Shown piece after piece: positions 17,422 through 26,105 of a stretch of DNA of 64,000 bases. The notes below the pieces were generated by a model. That model searched no databases and was not told the DNA's origin. It saw nothing but the letters and a program-made list of their open reading frames with translations. This DNA comes from Celerinatantimonas yamalensis (GTDB lineage: Bacteria; Pseudomonadota; Gammaproteobacteria; Enterobacterales; Celerinatantimonadaceae). Position numbers and translations under genes: made by a program. The first letter of the stretch is position 1. Each line of letters starts with the position of its first letter. The DNA is taken from assembly GCF_046054155.1 (NCBI RefSeq), contig NZ_JBEQCT010000004.1, positions 1-64,000 of the forward strand. The letters run 5' to 3'.

Positions 17422-17545
17422 AAAATATGACAATATTGTATTATACATGTTGCCTGATTGTGATCAAAGTAAAGATAGTACTAATATCTATAAATCAGTT
17501 AGATACATTTCATCTCTACTTAGTTGAAGCTTAAGGTAACCGAAA

Positions 17546-17593
17546 ATGTCATTAGATCACTACTTGTTACTCCTTTTGATGGTGGTATATTGA
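17546..17593 (+). CDS. Possible 15-residue leader peptide before mqo
   Basis: A short frame, MSLDHYLLLLLMVVY, with AAGG nine bases before its ATG. It is Leu-rich and hydrophobic, like a single-span micropeptide or a leader. It lies between the CRP-type site and mqo. Chance occurrence is quite possible at this length. Confidence 0.2.
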   Translation: MSLDHYLLLLLMVVY

Positions 17594-17774
17594 CCAATAG
17601 TTCTTAACGCATTCTGTGATCATGTCACTGAGTGCGCCATGTCGAGCTTGTCCGCAACCCAATGCAACCATTAGAGCCGAACATTTGTCGCATCATCGAT
17701 TGGTGAAAGGTGTGGCTGATGGTTGGTCATGGAAGCGGGTAGGTATGATAACATTTGATAGCAAGTGAAAAGAG

Positions 17775-19370
17775 ATGCAAACCCCCATGAATAAAGTATC
17801 TGGTCACAACGGAGTCAATCAACTGAGCTCGGGTGCCGAAGGGCAGCCAATTGATGTCGTGCTAATCGGTGGTGGAATTATGAGTGCCACCCTTGGGACG
17901 TTGTTGCAACAGTTAGAACCCAACTGGTCGATTGAGTTATTTGAGCGCTTAGATGGTGTTGCCCAAGAGAGCTCGAATGGTTGGAATAATGCAGGCACTG
18001 GTCACTCAGCACTAGCCGAGATGAACTATACACCTGAGTTGGATGATGGCCAGATCGATATCAGCAAAGCAATTCGAATTGACGAACAATTTCAATTATC
18101 GCGGCAGTTTTGGGCATACTTAGTTCGTGAGGGGCTGATCCGCGACCCCAATACTTTTATCAGTAGTGTGCCACATATGAGTTTTGTGTGGGGCGATGAA
18201 AATGTTCGCTTTTTGCGCAAACGCTATCAAGCATTGCAGACGAGCCCACTGTTTGAAGGCATGGAGTATTCTGAAGATCATCAATTGATTCGATCGTGGG
18301 TTCCTTTAGTTATGCAAGGGCGTGATGCGAGCCAACCGATTGCTGCGACGCGTATGGCGATTGGGACCGATGTGAATTTTGGCGCATTGACGCGGCAGAT
18401 GATCGACTTGCTCAAACAAAATAAGCAATTTAGCCTTCATTTGAACCATGATGTACGTGATTTTAAACGCCATCCAGAAGGTGGCTGGCAGCTTACGGTT
18501 GCTGATTTAACCAACGATCGCATCCGTACCATCCATGCGAAATATGTATTTATTGGTGCAGGTGGCGCTTCACTATCATTACTGCAAAAATCCGGTATTC
18601 CAGAAGCGCGTCAATACGGCGGGTTCCCTGTTGGTGGACAGTTCTTAGTGACGGAAAATCCAGACGTTGTGAATGAACATTTAGCGAAGGTGTATGGTAA
18701 AGCCTCTGTTGGCGCACCACCGATGTCAGTGCCACATCTTGATACGCGAGTGATTGATGGCAAGCGGATGTTACTGTTTGGGCCATTTGCTAGTTTTTCG
18801 AGTAAATTTCTGAAAAGCGGGTCATTGTGGGATCTGTTTTCCACCTTAAATGGCTCTAATCTCAAACCGATGGTGCAAGTTGGTTTGAAAAACTTTGATT
18901 TGGTCAAATACCTCTTAGGGCAATTAAGACAAAGTGATGCGGCTCGCTTCGCGGCGCTCAAAGCGTTTGCGCCAACGGCTAAAGCTGAAGATTGGACATT
19001 GTGGCAGGCGGGGCAACGGGTACAAATTATTAAAAATGAACCGGGCAGAGGTGGGCATCTACGTTTAGGCACTGAGTTGGTCAATGCCAGTGATGGCAGT
19101 TTGACCGCACTGTTGGGCGCATCTCCTGGCGCCTCGACGTCAGCTGCGATTATGTTAGAACTATTAGAAAGTTGTTTTGCTGAAAAAATGAGCGATGAAG
19201 CTTGGCAAGCCAAAATCAAAACGATGATCCCATCTTATGGGATTGCTCTGCATGATCATGCTGAGATCAATCAACAAGAGCTGCGTAACACCAGTGAAGC
19301 ATTGGGATTACAACATCATTTGCCAGTTGAAGAGGTCATTGTGCCCGAGCAAGTGGTGTCGATGGGTTAA
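17775..19370 (+). CDS. mqo: Malate:quinone oxidoreductase
   Basis: 531 residues. Membrane-associated FAD enzyme that oxidises malate to oxaloacetate and passes electrons to the quinone pool, bypassing NAD-malate dehydrogenase. FAD-binding DVVLIGGGIMSATLGTLL is at the N-terminus, then the signature ESSNGWNNAGTGHSALAEMN, HMSFVWGDENVRFL, YVFIGAGGASLSLLQKSG, FPVGGQFLVTENPDVV, GKASVGAPPMSVPHLDTR and LLGASPGASTSAAIM, all strongly conserved with E. coli Mqo. The N-terminus lacks the hydrophobic leader of the E. coli protein. A second ATG twelve bases downstream (17787) is an alternative start. Long upstream region with a CRP-type site; a shared bidirectional terminator follows. Confidence 0.96.
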   Translation: MQTPMNKVSGHNGVNQLSSGAEGQPIDVVLIGGGIMSATLGTLLQQLEPNWSIELFERLDGVAQESSNGWNNAGTGHSALAEMNYTPELDDGQIDISKAIRIDEQFQLSRQFWAYLVREGLIRDPNTFISSVPHMSFVWGDENVRFLRKRYQALQTSPLFEGMEYSEDHQLIRSWVPLVMQGRDASQPIAATRMAIGTDVNFGALTRQMIDLLKQNKQFSLHLNHDVRDFKRHPEGGWQLTVADLTNDRIRTIHAKYVFIGAGGASLSLLQKSGIPEARQYGGFPVGGQFLVTENPDVVNEHLAKVYGKASVGAPPMSVPHLDTRVIDGKRMLLFGPFASFSSKFLKSGSLWDLFSTLNGSNLKPMVQVGLKNFDLVKYLLGQLRQSDAARFAALKAFAPTAKAEDWTLWQAGQRVQIIKNEPGRGGHLRLGTELVNASDGSLTALLGASPGASTSAAIMLELLESCFAEKMSDEAWQAKIKTMIPSYGIALHDHAEINQQELRNTSEALGLQHHLPVEEVIVPEQVVSMG

Positions 19371-19391
19371 ACCTACCCTGAAATGATCGCC

Positions 19392-19417
19392 AAAAGCCCT
19401 GCATTAGCAGGGCTTTT
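19392..19417. terminator. Bidirectional rho-independent terminator, mqo / pntB
   Basis: Perfect 11-bp stem AAAAGCCCTGC / GCAGGGCTTTT with loop ATTA, A-run on one side and T-run on the other. It sits between convergent mqo and pntB and can stop both transcripts. Confidence 0.92.
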
Positions 19418-19422
19418 GTCTA

Positions 19423-20883
19423 TTAGAGTGACTGTAAAATCTGTTCAACACTGGCTTTCGCATCGCCAAATAGCATTTGGGTGTTGTCTTTAAAAAACAG
19501 TGGATTTTGCACGCCTGCGTAGCCGGTGGCCATAGAGCGTTTAAATACCACAACTTGAGCTGCATCCCATACTTCCAACACGGGCATTCCGGCGATAGGG
19601 CTACCGGGCTCTTTTGCTGCAGGGTTGACGGTATCATTTGCCCCGATCACCAACACCACATCGGTACTTGAAAAGTCATCGTTGATCTCATCCATCTCCA
19701 GCACAATGTCATAAGGTACTTTGGCTTCGGCGAGCAGCACGTTCATATGACCTGGCAAACGTCCAGCGACTGGATGGATGGCAAAACGTACGGTCACGCC
19801 ACTATCGCGTAATTTTTGACAGATGGACGCGACCGGATATTGTGCTTGCGCGACGGCCATCCCATAGCCTGGTGCAATAACTACGCTATTGGCATTTTTA
19901 AGCAGTTCGGCGACTTCTATCGCCGTCGTTTCGTGATATTCACCGGCTTCACTATCGGTGAAACTGCCACCTTCGGCACCAAAACCGCCCAAAATGACAC
20001 TCACAAATGAGCGATTCATCGCCTGACACATGATGTATGAGAGAATGGCCCCTGAACTACCTACCAAAGCCCCAGTGATGATCAATAAGTTATTACCTAA
20101 CATAAAGCCTGCCGCTGCAGCAGCCCAACCTGAGTAGGAGTTGAGCATTGAGACCACTACAGGCATGTCAGCACCGCCAATCGCACTGACGAGGTGGTAG
20201 CCAAAGACAAATGCGATGAGCGTCATCACGATTAATGTCCAGACACTGGCGTAGTTGATGTAGGTAATGCCCAGCCCGAAAGAGGCGACCAGCATGGCTA
20301 TATTTAGCCAGTGCTTGCCAGGCAAGGTGAGCGGAGTGCTCTTGAGCAGACCATGCAATTTACCAAATGCTACGATTGAACCGGTAAAGGTAACCGCCCC
20401 AATAAAGATGCCTAAAACGATCTCCCATTGGTGGATCAATAAGGCACTGGAGTTGATAGGCAACATCGCAGGATTCGGAAGGTGACTGCCTAGCATCGCG
20501 CTGACTTGATTGACTTGCTCTGAAAAAGCTTGTAATCCAGCTAAATTGCCGTGCAGCTCCAACGCACTAGAAAAGCCAACTAATACCGCTGCAAGCCCCA
20601 CAAAGCTGTGCAAAATAGCGACCAACTCAGGCATTTCGGTCATTTCGACTTTAAGCGCTAAGCGGATGCCAATACCTCCGCCAATGATGACGGCGAAAAA
20701 GATGATCCACCCAACCCCGTGTAGGTGCACGGCAAGCAGGGTTGCTACAATAGCGATCACCATCCCGATAATACCAAACAGATTGCCGCGCCGTGCGCTC
20801 TGTTGGCGGCTTAAACCCGCTAAACTGGCAATAAATAACAATGCTGCAACTAAATAAGCGGCGATTAATAAACCATGTGACAT
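19423..20883 (-). CDS. pntB: NAD(P) transhydrogenase subunit beta
   Basis: 486 residues. Beta subunit of the proton-translocating transhydrogenase, which uses the proton gradient to make NADPH from NADH. Eight or nine membrane helices fill the first ~270 residues (LVAALLFIASLAGLSRQQSA; GIGIRLALKVEMTEMPELVA; SAIGGADMPVVVSMLNSYSG). The C-terminal NADP-binding domain III follows with VVIAPGYGMAVAQAQ, HPVAGRLPGHMNVLLAEA, VVLVIGANDTVNPAA and MATGYAGVQNPLFF. It lies 11 bases downstream of pntA in one operon. Confidence 0.97.
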   Translation of the reverse strand: MSHGLLIAAYLVAALLFIASLAGLSRQQSARRGNLFGIIGMVIAIVATLLAVHLHGVGWIIFFAVIIGGGIGIRLALKVEMTEMPELVAILHSFVGLAAVLVGFSSALELHGNLAGLQAFSEQVNQVSAMLGSHLPNPAMLPINSSALLIHQWEIVLGIFIGAVTFTGSIVAFGKLHGLLKSTPLTLPGKHWLNIAMLVASFGLGITYINYASVWTLIVMTLIAFVFGYHLVSAIGGADMPVVVSMLNSYSGWAAAAAGFMLGNNLLIITGALVGSSGAILSYIMCQAMNRSFVSVILGGFGAEGGSFTDSEAGEYHETTAIEVAELLKNANSVVIAPGYGMAVAQAQYPVASICQKLRDSGVTVRFAIHPVAGRLPGHMNVLLAEAKVPYDIVLEMDEINDDFSSTDVVLVIGANDTVNPAAKEPGSPIAGMPVLEVWDAAQVVVFKRSMATGYAGVQNPLFFKDNTQMLFGDAKASVEQILQSL

Positions 20884-20894
20884 GCGTATTCTCC

Positions 20895-22442
20895 TTATTC
20901 ACCGTCTCTGCGAAACATTTTGAGCATTCGATGTGTGACCGTAAAGCCACCCACAATGTTGATACTCGCAATTAAGATGGCGATGCCCGAAAGCAGTAAT
21001 ATTGCCGCGCTACTGCTTGATTTCATCTGCACCAATGCTCCGATGACAATAATCCCTGAGATCGCATTGGTGACACTCATTAACGGTGTATGTAGCGCAT
21101 GAGTGACATTCCACACCACGTAATAGCCAACCACACAAGATAGAATAAATACGGTGAAATGCTGCACAAATTCGGTCGGCGCTGTATTGGCGACCCAACC
21201 AAACAATGCGGCCCCCAAAACTGCCAAAAGCGGTTTTAGATAAGTGCGTTTGGGTGGCTCGGGTGCGATAGGAGCCGCTTCAGCCTTCGCTGCTTTGGGC
21301 GCTGCGCTGACAGTAATCGCTGGAGGTGGGAAGGTGATTTCGCCTTCACGTACCGATGTCACCCCGCGGATCACTTCATCGTCAAAGTTCAGACTGATTT
21401 GCCCGTCTTTTTCTGGACTGAGTAGTTTGAGCAGATTGACCAAATTGGTGGCATATAATTGACTCGCTTGCGCGGGGAGTTGGTTTGAAAGCTCAGTGAT
21501 GCCAATAATGGTGACATCATGTTGTATGCTAATCTGTCCAGGTTGGGTTAACTCGCAGTTACCGCCATTTGCCGCCGCTAAATCGACAATGACACTACCG
21601 GGTTTCATTAATTCAACCATATCGGTTAAAATTAATTTAGGGGCTGGTTTGCCAGGGATTAGCGCCGTGGTGATAATTATATCGACCTCTTTGGCTTGCT
21701 CTCGAAACAGCGCCATTTCAGCGTCAATGAATGCTTGGCTCATCTGCTTCGCGTAGCCATCACCACTGCCAGATTGCTCCTCGAGGGCGACGGTTAAAAA
21801 AGTTGCGCCCATTGAGGCGATCTGTTCTTTCACTTCAGGGCGAGTATCAAAGGCACGCACTTGTGCGCCAAGACTGTTAGCCGTGCCAATAGCCGCTAAC
21901 CCAGCGACCCCGGCACCTATCACTAATACTTTGGCGGGGAGTACCTTCCCTGCAGCAGTGATTTGTCCGTTAAAAAAACGGCCAAAATGGTTAGCCGCTT
22001 CAATGACGGCTCGATAACCGTCGATATTGGCCAGTGAACTACGCGCATCGAGCGATTGTGCGCGCGATATTCGCGGCACCATATCCATCGCCAGTAGGTT
22101 GATATTGGCTTGTTGACAGCATGCCAGTAGTTCGGCGTTTTGCGCTGGCCAAACAAAACTGATGACCGTTGCATGAGGTTGGATCAGTGCAAGTTCTGTA
22201 TGCTCCCCTTGATAGCTGGGGGCATGTACTTTGAGAATAATCGGGGCTGCAAAGACGGTACGGCGATCGGCGATCAAAGCCCCCGCATCTTGGTAGGCCG
22301 AATCATGGAAATTGGCCGCAACCCCGGCGCTTGTTTCGATAACAACTTCAAATCCAAGTTTACATAATTGAGTGACAGTGGCAGGGGTTGCAGCAACACG
22401 TGCTTCCCCTAAGCGACTTTCTTTAGGGACTCCGATTTGCAT
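20895..22442 (-). CDS. pntA: NAD(P) transhydrogenase subunit alpha
   Basis: 515 residues, full-length alpha subunit of E. coli type: the NAD-binding domain I (MQIGVPKESRLGEARVAATP; VIGAGVAGLAAIGTANSLGA as Rossmann motif; IITTALIPGKPAPKLI; GSVIVDLAAANGGNCE) fused to a C-terminal part with about four membrane helices (from residue ~405, LKPLLAVLGAALFGWVAN onward). A linker of Ala/Pro/Lys residues (about 375-400) joins the two. Start ATG at 22442 agrees with the E. coli N-terminus MRIGIP. First gene of pntAB. No regulatory site is evident upstream. Confidence 0.97.
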   Translation of the reverse strand: MQIGVPKESRLGEARVAATPATVTQLCKLGFEVVIETSAGVAANFHDSAYQDAGALIADRRTVFAAPIILKVHAPSYQGEHTELALIQPHATVISFVWPAQNAELLACCQQANINLLAMDMVPRISRAQSLDARSSLANIDGYRAVIEAANHFGRFFNGQITAAGKVLPAKVLVIGAGVAGLAAIGTANSLGAQVRAFDTRPEVKEQIASMGATFLTVALEEQSGSGDGYAKQMSQAFIDAEMALFREQAKEVDIIITTALIPGKPAPKLILTDMVELMKPGSVIVDLAAANGGNCELTQPGQISIQHDVTIIGITELSNQLPAQASQLYATNLVNLLKLLSPEKDGQISLNFDDEVIRGVTSVREGEITFPPPAITVSAAPKAAKAEAAPIAPEPPKRTYLKPLLAVLGAALFGWVANTAPTEFVQHFTVFILSCVVGYYVVWNVTHALHTPLMSVTNAISGIIVIGALVQMKSSSSAAILLLSGIAILIASINIVGGFTVTHRMLKMFRRDGE

Positions 22443-23327
22443 ATATATATCCTAATCATTAAGGCAGCTCGCTGGCTGCGAGAAGGGGGTAGTTATGCAA
22501 TAAACAGCAATGCATACGACAAGATATTTATAACCTTCTGACGCAGATAAGCAACCGCTGTGCCTCAATTATGCTGCCGTTGTCAGATCCTTTGTCTTGC
22601 AAATTGCGGCTACGTGTTCAAGTCATCATCAGGTCGTAGTGAGCGTACCGATTGCAGTGTCTTGACTCGTGGCCCATATCAGAGTCAATTAAAATTGGTT
22701 ATAGCGGGCATCAACACTAAGCCTGTCATGTTAACTCTCTATTTTGCTTGCCTCTTTTCGCCACCTAATCGCGCGCTTAAATCACGGATGGAAGTGTTTT
22801 TAACAAAATGAGTGTGATGGTCCGTGAAATAAAAAATTCATAGTATTTATGTAGTTTTATTGAACCTTAGTCGAGGATGGTTTGTTGTCTGAGCAGGCTG
22901 TTTAATAGCGAGTAAGAGTGGCTTTAGATGGCGGCGGTAAGGTGAATCACTAAGCGCTCGGCATTGCGATTGATATTGATTAACTATATAATATTTTTAT
23001 GTTTTTTTTATATAAAATGTGTAGATGTTGGCCTATTTAGCGTTATTCGTTATCTTGGTTGGTGTGATCCCTTGCTTGTGTTATTTTGCAGGTATGATAG
23101 ACCTATATCTGCAATTCGGTGCGCCATTTTCTGGATGCGTGCTGTTGCTTTGGTTATTAATCGATGTATTGCAAATGCGCAGTTCAAAAGTGCACCACAA
23201 ATGAACTCGCTACACATTAATTGACGATATATCAAAGGGTTCACTATCCCTTGTCGGTTACCCATAGGATTGTCCATCACCTTCTGGCAATATAAAGGTT
23301 TCATCTATTAAAATGGAATAAATCCTT
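22443..23327. other. 885-base intergenic region without recognisable gene
   Basis: Divergent region between pntA and a sensor kinase gene. Short frames occur on both strands but have poor composition and no ribosome sites. It must hold the pntAB promoter and the kinase promoter. I see no repeat, tRNA or riboswitch here, and no convincing remnant of a known gene. Confidence 0.4.
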
Positions 23328-24779
23328 TTGGCGCGTAAAAGTTGGTCTTTTCGCGATAGCCGCCTTGCCCGGCGATTGGTGCTAGCTATCGTGTTATTCA
23401 GTTCAGTCTTGACGCTTAGCGTCACTGGCGTGCAGTTGTATTTGCAGTATCGTTTAGATATGAGCAATGTCGAGCAGTCGGCGCAGATCATTCAAGATTC
23501 ATGGCTGGCATCTTTAACCGAAAGCGCTTGGGACTACGATACTGATCTTATCGAGATGCAGCTCAACGGGATGATCAATCTTCCGTTTATTATGGAGGTG
23601 CAACTCTCGTTAAGCGATGGGCAATATTTCTCGGTGGGCCACCCCGCAGCCGATAACAGCTTGGTGTATCGGTTTTCTCTAGAGCATGTTCATTCCGGTA
23701 AAATGAAAGAGATCGGCCACTTGAAAGTGGTTGTGGATACGGGGCGTATCCATGATGATCTGCTGCGCTACGCGCTCACGTTGTTGATCTCTAATCTGTT
23801 TAAAGCCGCAATGGTGGTCTTGTTCATGCTGTTTATCTTTCACATTCTGTTAGGTCAATACTTGATCCAGATAGTGGCCTATCTGCGTGGCGATGATGGC
23901 CATTTACCCGGACAACCAATGCGCTTGCAGCGCGGCGCCCATCAATCCGATGAGCTGGATGATCTCGTTGCTGCTTATAATAGTATGGCGACTCGTTTAG
24001 CACAAGAAAACCGCCAGCGCTTGGCAGAGAGTGAGCAGCGGGCCTTAATGCAGCAACAACTTGCGCAGATGGACCGACAAGTCACGATGGGCGAGATGGC
24101 GACCTCACTGGCCCATGAATTGAATCAACCGCTCGCATCCATTACGGGGTATGCTGATATTAGCCGACGTTTTTTAGCTGGCAATAAAACGGAGCGTCTT
24201 GATGAGACACTGCAGAAGATTTCTAACGAAGCGATGCGAGCCTCAGAAATTATTCGGCGCACCCGTGAATTTGTTCGCTCGCGTAAAACGTCGCAAGAAC
24301 CGATTACAGTCACTGCGTTACTTGAAGAAACAGTAGCGATTATTCGCCACAGCGCCGAGCAATATGAGATTGCTATTCACTTGGATATGTCCTCGATGTG
24401 TGATGATTCCGTATCCGTGGATAAAATTCAGATCCAGCAGGTGCTGGTTAATTTGTTGCGTAATGCCATTGATGCGTTGCGTAATAAAGCCTTGCCGCGT
24501 GATATCGAGGTGTCAGCGGTCAGTGATGCGAATCGCATTTGTATTCGCATTGCTGATAATGGACCAGGGATTGATGCCTCGGTTATTGAGCAAGTCTTTG
24601 CCCCCTTTGTGACCACTAAGGATGATGGAATGGGGATTGGTTTAGCGATTAGCCGAGCGATCGTTGAAGCGCATCACGGTCAATTGCGTGCGTATAATCA
24701 AACGCAAGGAGGAGCCAGCTTTGAGTTAACGTTAGCTGCAATGAGCCATGATTTAATAAAAGGTGATGAGAATGAGTGA
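23328..24779 (+). CDS. Membrane sensor histidine kinase (FixL/DctB-like class)
   Basis: 483 residues. Start is TTG at 23328: upstream frame is closed by a stop, GGA lies about 10 bases before it, and the first membrane segment (about 16-36) precedes the next Met. Order: TM1; periplasmic sensor (about 40-150, containing ESAWDYDTDLIEMQLNGM, typical of small PAS/Cache-like sensors); TM2 (about 152-176); HAMP-like linker; dimerisation domain with phospho-His at 263 in SLAHELNQPLASITGYADI; ATPase domain with LVNLLRNAIDAL (N box), ADNGPGID (G1), FVTTKDDGMGIGLAISR (F/G2). The LxHELNQPL form is of the kinases that pair with FixJ-type regulators, which is what follows here with an 8-bp overlap. The ligand is not evident. 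Confidence 0.9.
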   Translation: MARKSWSFRDSRLARRLVLAIVLFSSVLTLSVTGVQLYLQYRLDMSNVEQSAQIIQDSWLASLTESAWDYDTDLIEMQLNGMINLPFIMEVQLSLSDGQYFSVGHPAADNSLVYRFSLEHVHSGKMKEIGHLKVVVDTGRIHDDLLRYALTLLISNLFKAAMVVLFMLFIFHILLGQYLIQIVAYLRGDDGHLPGQPMRLQRGAHQSDELDDLVAAYNSMATRLAQENRQRLAESEQRALMQQQLAQMDRQVTMGEMATSLAHELNQPLASITGYADISRRFLAGNKTERLDETLQKISNEAMRASEIIRRTREFVRSRKTSQEPITVTALLEETVAIIRHSAEQYEIAIHLDMSSMCDDSVSVDKIQIQQVLVNLLRNAIDALRNKALPRDIEVSAVSDANRICIRIADNGPGIDASVIEQVFAPFVTTKDDGMGIGLAISRAIVEAHHGQLRAYNQTQGGASFELTLAAMSHDLIKGDENE

Positions 24780-25398
24780 AGATGTAAAACCGCTGATTTA
24801 CATAGTTGATGATGATTTCTCGATTCGCGACATGATTGGGTTGATGGTCGATAGTGTCGGTTATCGTTATCAAAGTTTCGCTGATGCCAGCGAATTTTTA
24901 GATGTTTACGAAGATACCCACGGCTGCTTGTTGCTGGATATCCGTATGCCAGGAATGTCAGGGATGATGCTTCAAGAGCGATTGAATGAGCAACGCAGCA
25001 TGATGCCGATTATTTTTATTACTGGTCACGGCGATATTACCATGGCAGTTGAAGCGATGCAGCGCGGCGCGTTTGACTTTATGGAAAAGCCTTTTCGAGA
25101 GTTTGATCTGCTAAGCAAGATTGAGAAAGCGCTTGAGCAAGACCAACAAAATCGCGTCGATTTAACCATGAAGCAAGAAATTTGTGAGCGCATTAATTCG
25201 TTAACTAAACGCGAACGTGAGGTGATGGGGCAGGTGGCTCAAGGTAAAGCCAATAAAGTGATTGCCATTGATTTGAATATTGCGCAGGGGACTGTTGAGA
25301 TCCATCGCTCTCGGATTATGTCGAAGATGAAAGCGCGCAGTTTGGCACATTTGATGCGCATGTTGATGGTGGCCGGTGAGATAGAACGCTGTATCTAG
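24772..25398 (+). CDS. FixJ/NarL-type response regulator
   Basis: 208 residues from the ATG at 24772, chosen because AGGTGA stands five bases upstream; it overlaps the kinase stop by 8 bases. Receiver domain at about 8-125 with the acidic pocket IVDDDF (13-15), phospho-acceptor Asp56 in LLLDIRMPGMSG, ITGHGDITMAVEAM and the switch Lys in MEKPF. A LuxR/GerE helix-turn-helix follows at about 145-200 (LTKREREVMGQVAQGKANK; IAQGTVEIHRSRIMSKMKA). This is the FixJ/TtrR/NodW architecture. Regulon unknown: the nearest same-strand gene is grxA, 236 bases downstream, with a separate start region. Confidence 0.92.
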   Translation: MSEDVKPLIYIVDDDFSIRDMIGLMVDSVGYRYQSFADASEFLDVYEDTHGCLLLDIRMPGMSGMMLQERLNEQRSMMPIIFITGHGDITMAVEAMQRGAFDFMEKPFREFDLLSKIEKALEQDQQNRVDLTMKQEICERINSLTKREREVMGQVAQGKANKVIAIDLNIAQGTVEIHRSRIMSKMKARSLAHLMRMLMVAGEIERCI

Positions 25399-25634
25399 TG
25401 AACTTTTCGTCTACAGGTAGTTTGCGTTGCGCATTGTTGATGGGATAATCGTTAACCGCGAAGCGTATGAATGTGGTGGCTGCTCATTACATCGATTAAG
25501 CATCCTCGATGCAAATGTATAGTTTTTGACGATTAATGATCAAGGTATTATCGATTTTTATCTCGTTCACAAGTACGTTATAGTTATTTACATCATCACG
25601 ACATCGTGATGAATGCTGTTACTTAGGGGATTAT

Positions 25635-25892
25635 ATGCAAGTTGTTATTTTTGGTCGTCCTGGTTGTCCTTATTGTGTTCGCGCCAAACAATTAGCTGAA
25701 CAGTTGTCAGAAAGTCAGGATGATTTTGGCTATCGTTACGTTGATATTTATGATGAAGGGATCAGTAAAGCTGACCTGTCAAAATCAGTGGGTAAACCTG
25801 TTGAAACAGTACCACAAGTCTTTGTCGACAAACAACCTATTGGTGGTTGTACCGAATTTGAAGCGATGATGCGCGCGCGGTTTAACGCTTAA
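25635..25892 (+). CDS. grxA: Glutaredoxin 1
   Basis: 85 residues, the same length as E. coli GrxA and closely similar (MQVVIFGRPGCPYC at the start, TVPQVFVDKQPIGG, then FEAM). Glutathione-dependent disulfide reductase; active site Cys11-Pro-Tyr-Cys14. It reduces ribonucleotide reductase and oxidised regulators such as OxyR. Ribosome site AGGGG about seven bases before the ATG. Single gene, followed by two hairpins that could end transcription. E. coli grxA is induced by OxyR; no OxyR site can be confidently drawn here. Confidence 0.96.
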   Translation: MQVVIFGRPGCPYCVRAKQLAEQLSESQDDFGYRYVDIYDEGISKADLSKSVGKPVETVPQVFVDKQPIGGCTEFEAMMRARFNA

Positions 25893-25910
25893 TCGGCGAA
25901 GATAAGCATC

Positions 25911-25926
25911 GGCCGTACATACGGCC
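25911..25926 (+). terminator. Hairpin after grxA
   Basis: GGCCGTA-CA-TACGGCC, 7-bp perfect stem 18 bases after the grxA stop, followed by TAAAATTT. Short stem and weak U-tract make it a partial terminator at best. Confidence 0.5.
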
Positions 25927-26041
25927 TAAAATTTAGTTATATCGCCAGCAACAATCGCGACTGGGATATGTCGGAATGGGATTTTTCGTCCTAACCAGTT
26001 TTGTTGGTGAAATGAGAAACGATTTGTATACACTGTTATTT

Positions 26042-26068
26042 GGGCTGATTTTATCAGCCCGTTTTTTT
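26042..26068 (+). terminator. Rho-independent terminator, plus strand
   Basis: GGGCTGAT-TTT-ATCAGCCC followed by GTTTTTTTA. A strong plus-strand terminator, 150 bases beyond the grxA stop. It has no U-tract for the convergent sensor kinase. It either ends a grxA transcript that reads past the first hairpin or belongs to a short RNA starting after grxA. Confidence 0.8.
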
Positions 26069-26105
26069 ATTTGAGCGCTGTGCTCTGTGAGCGTTGATCG
26101 ATAGC

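Noticed and set aside
22560..22811. 83-codon frame upstream of the sensor kinase
   Set aside because: Cys-rich, low-quality sequence without ribosome site or recognisable motif; probably chance.
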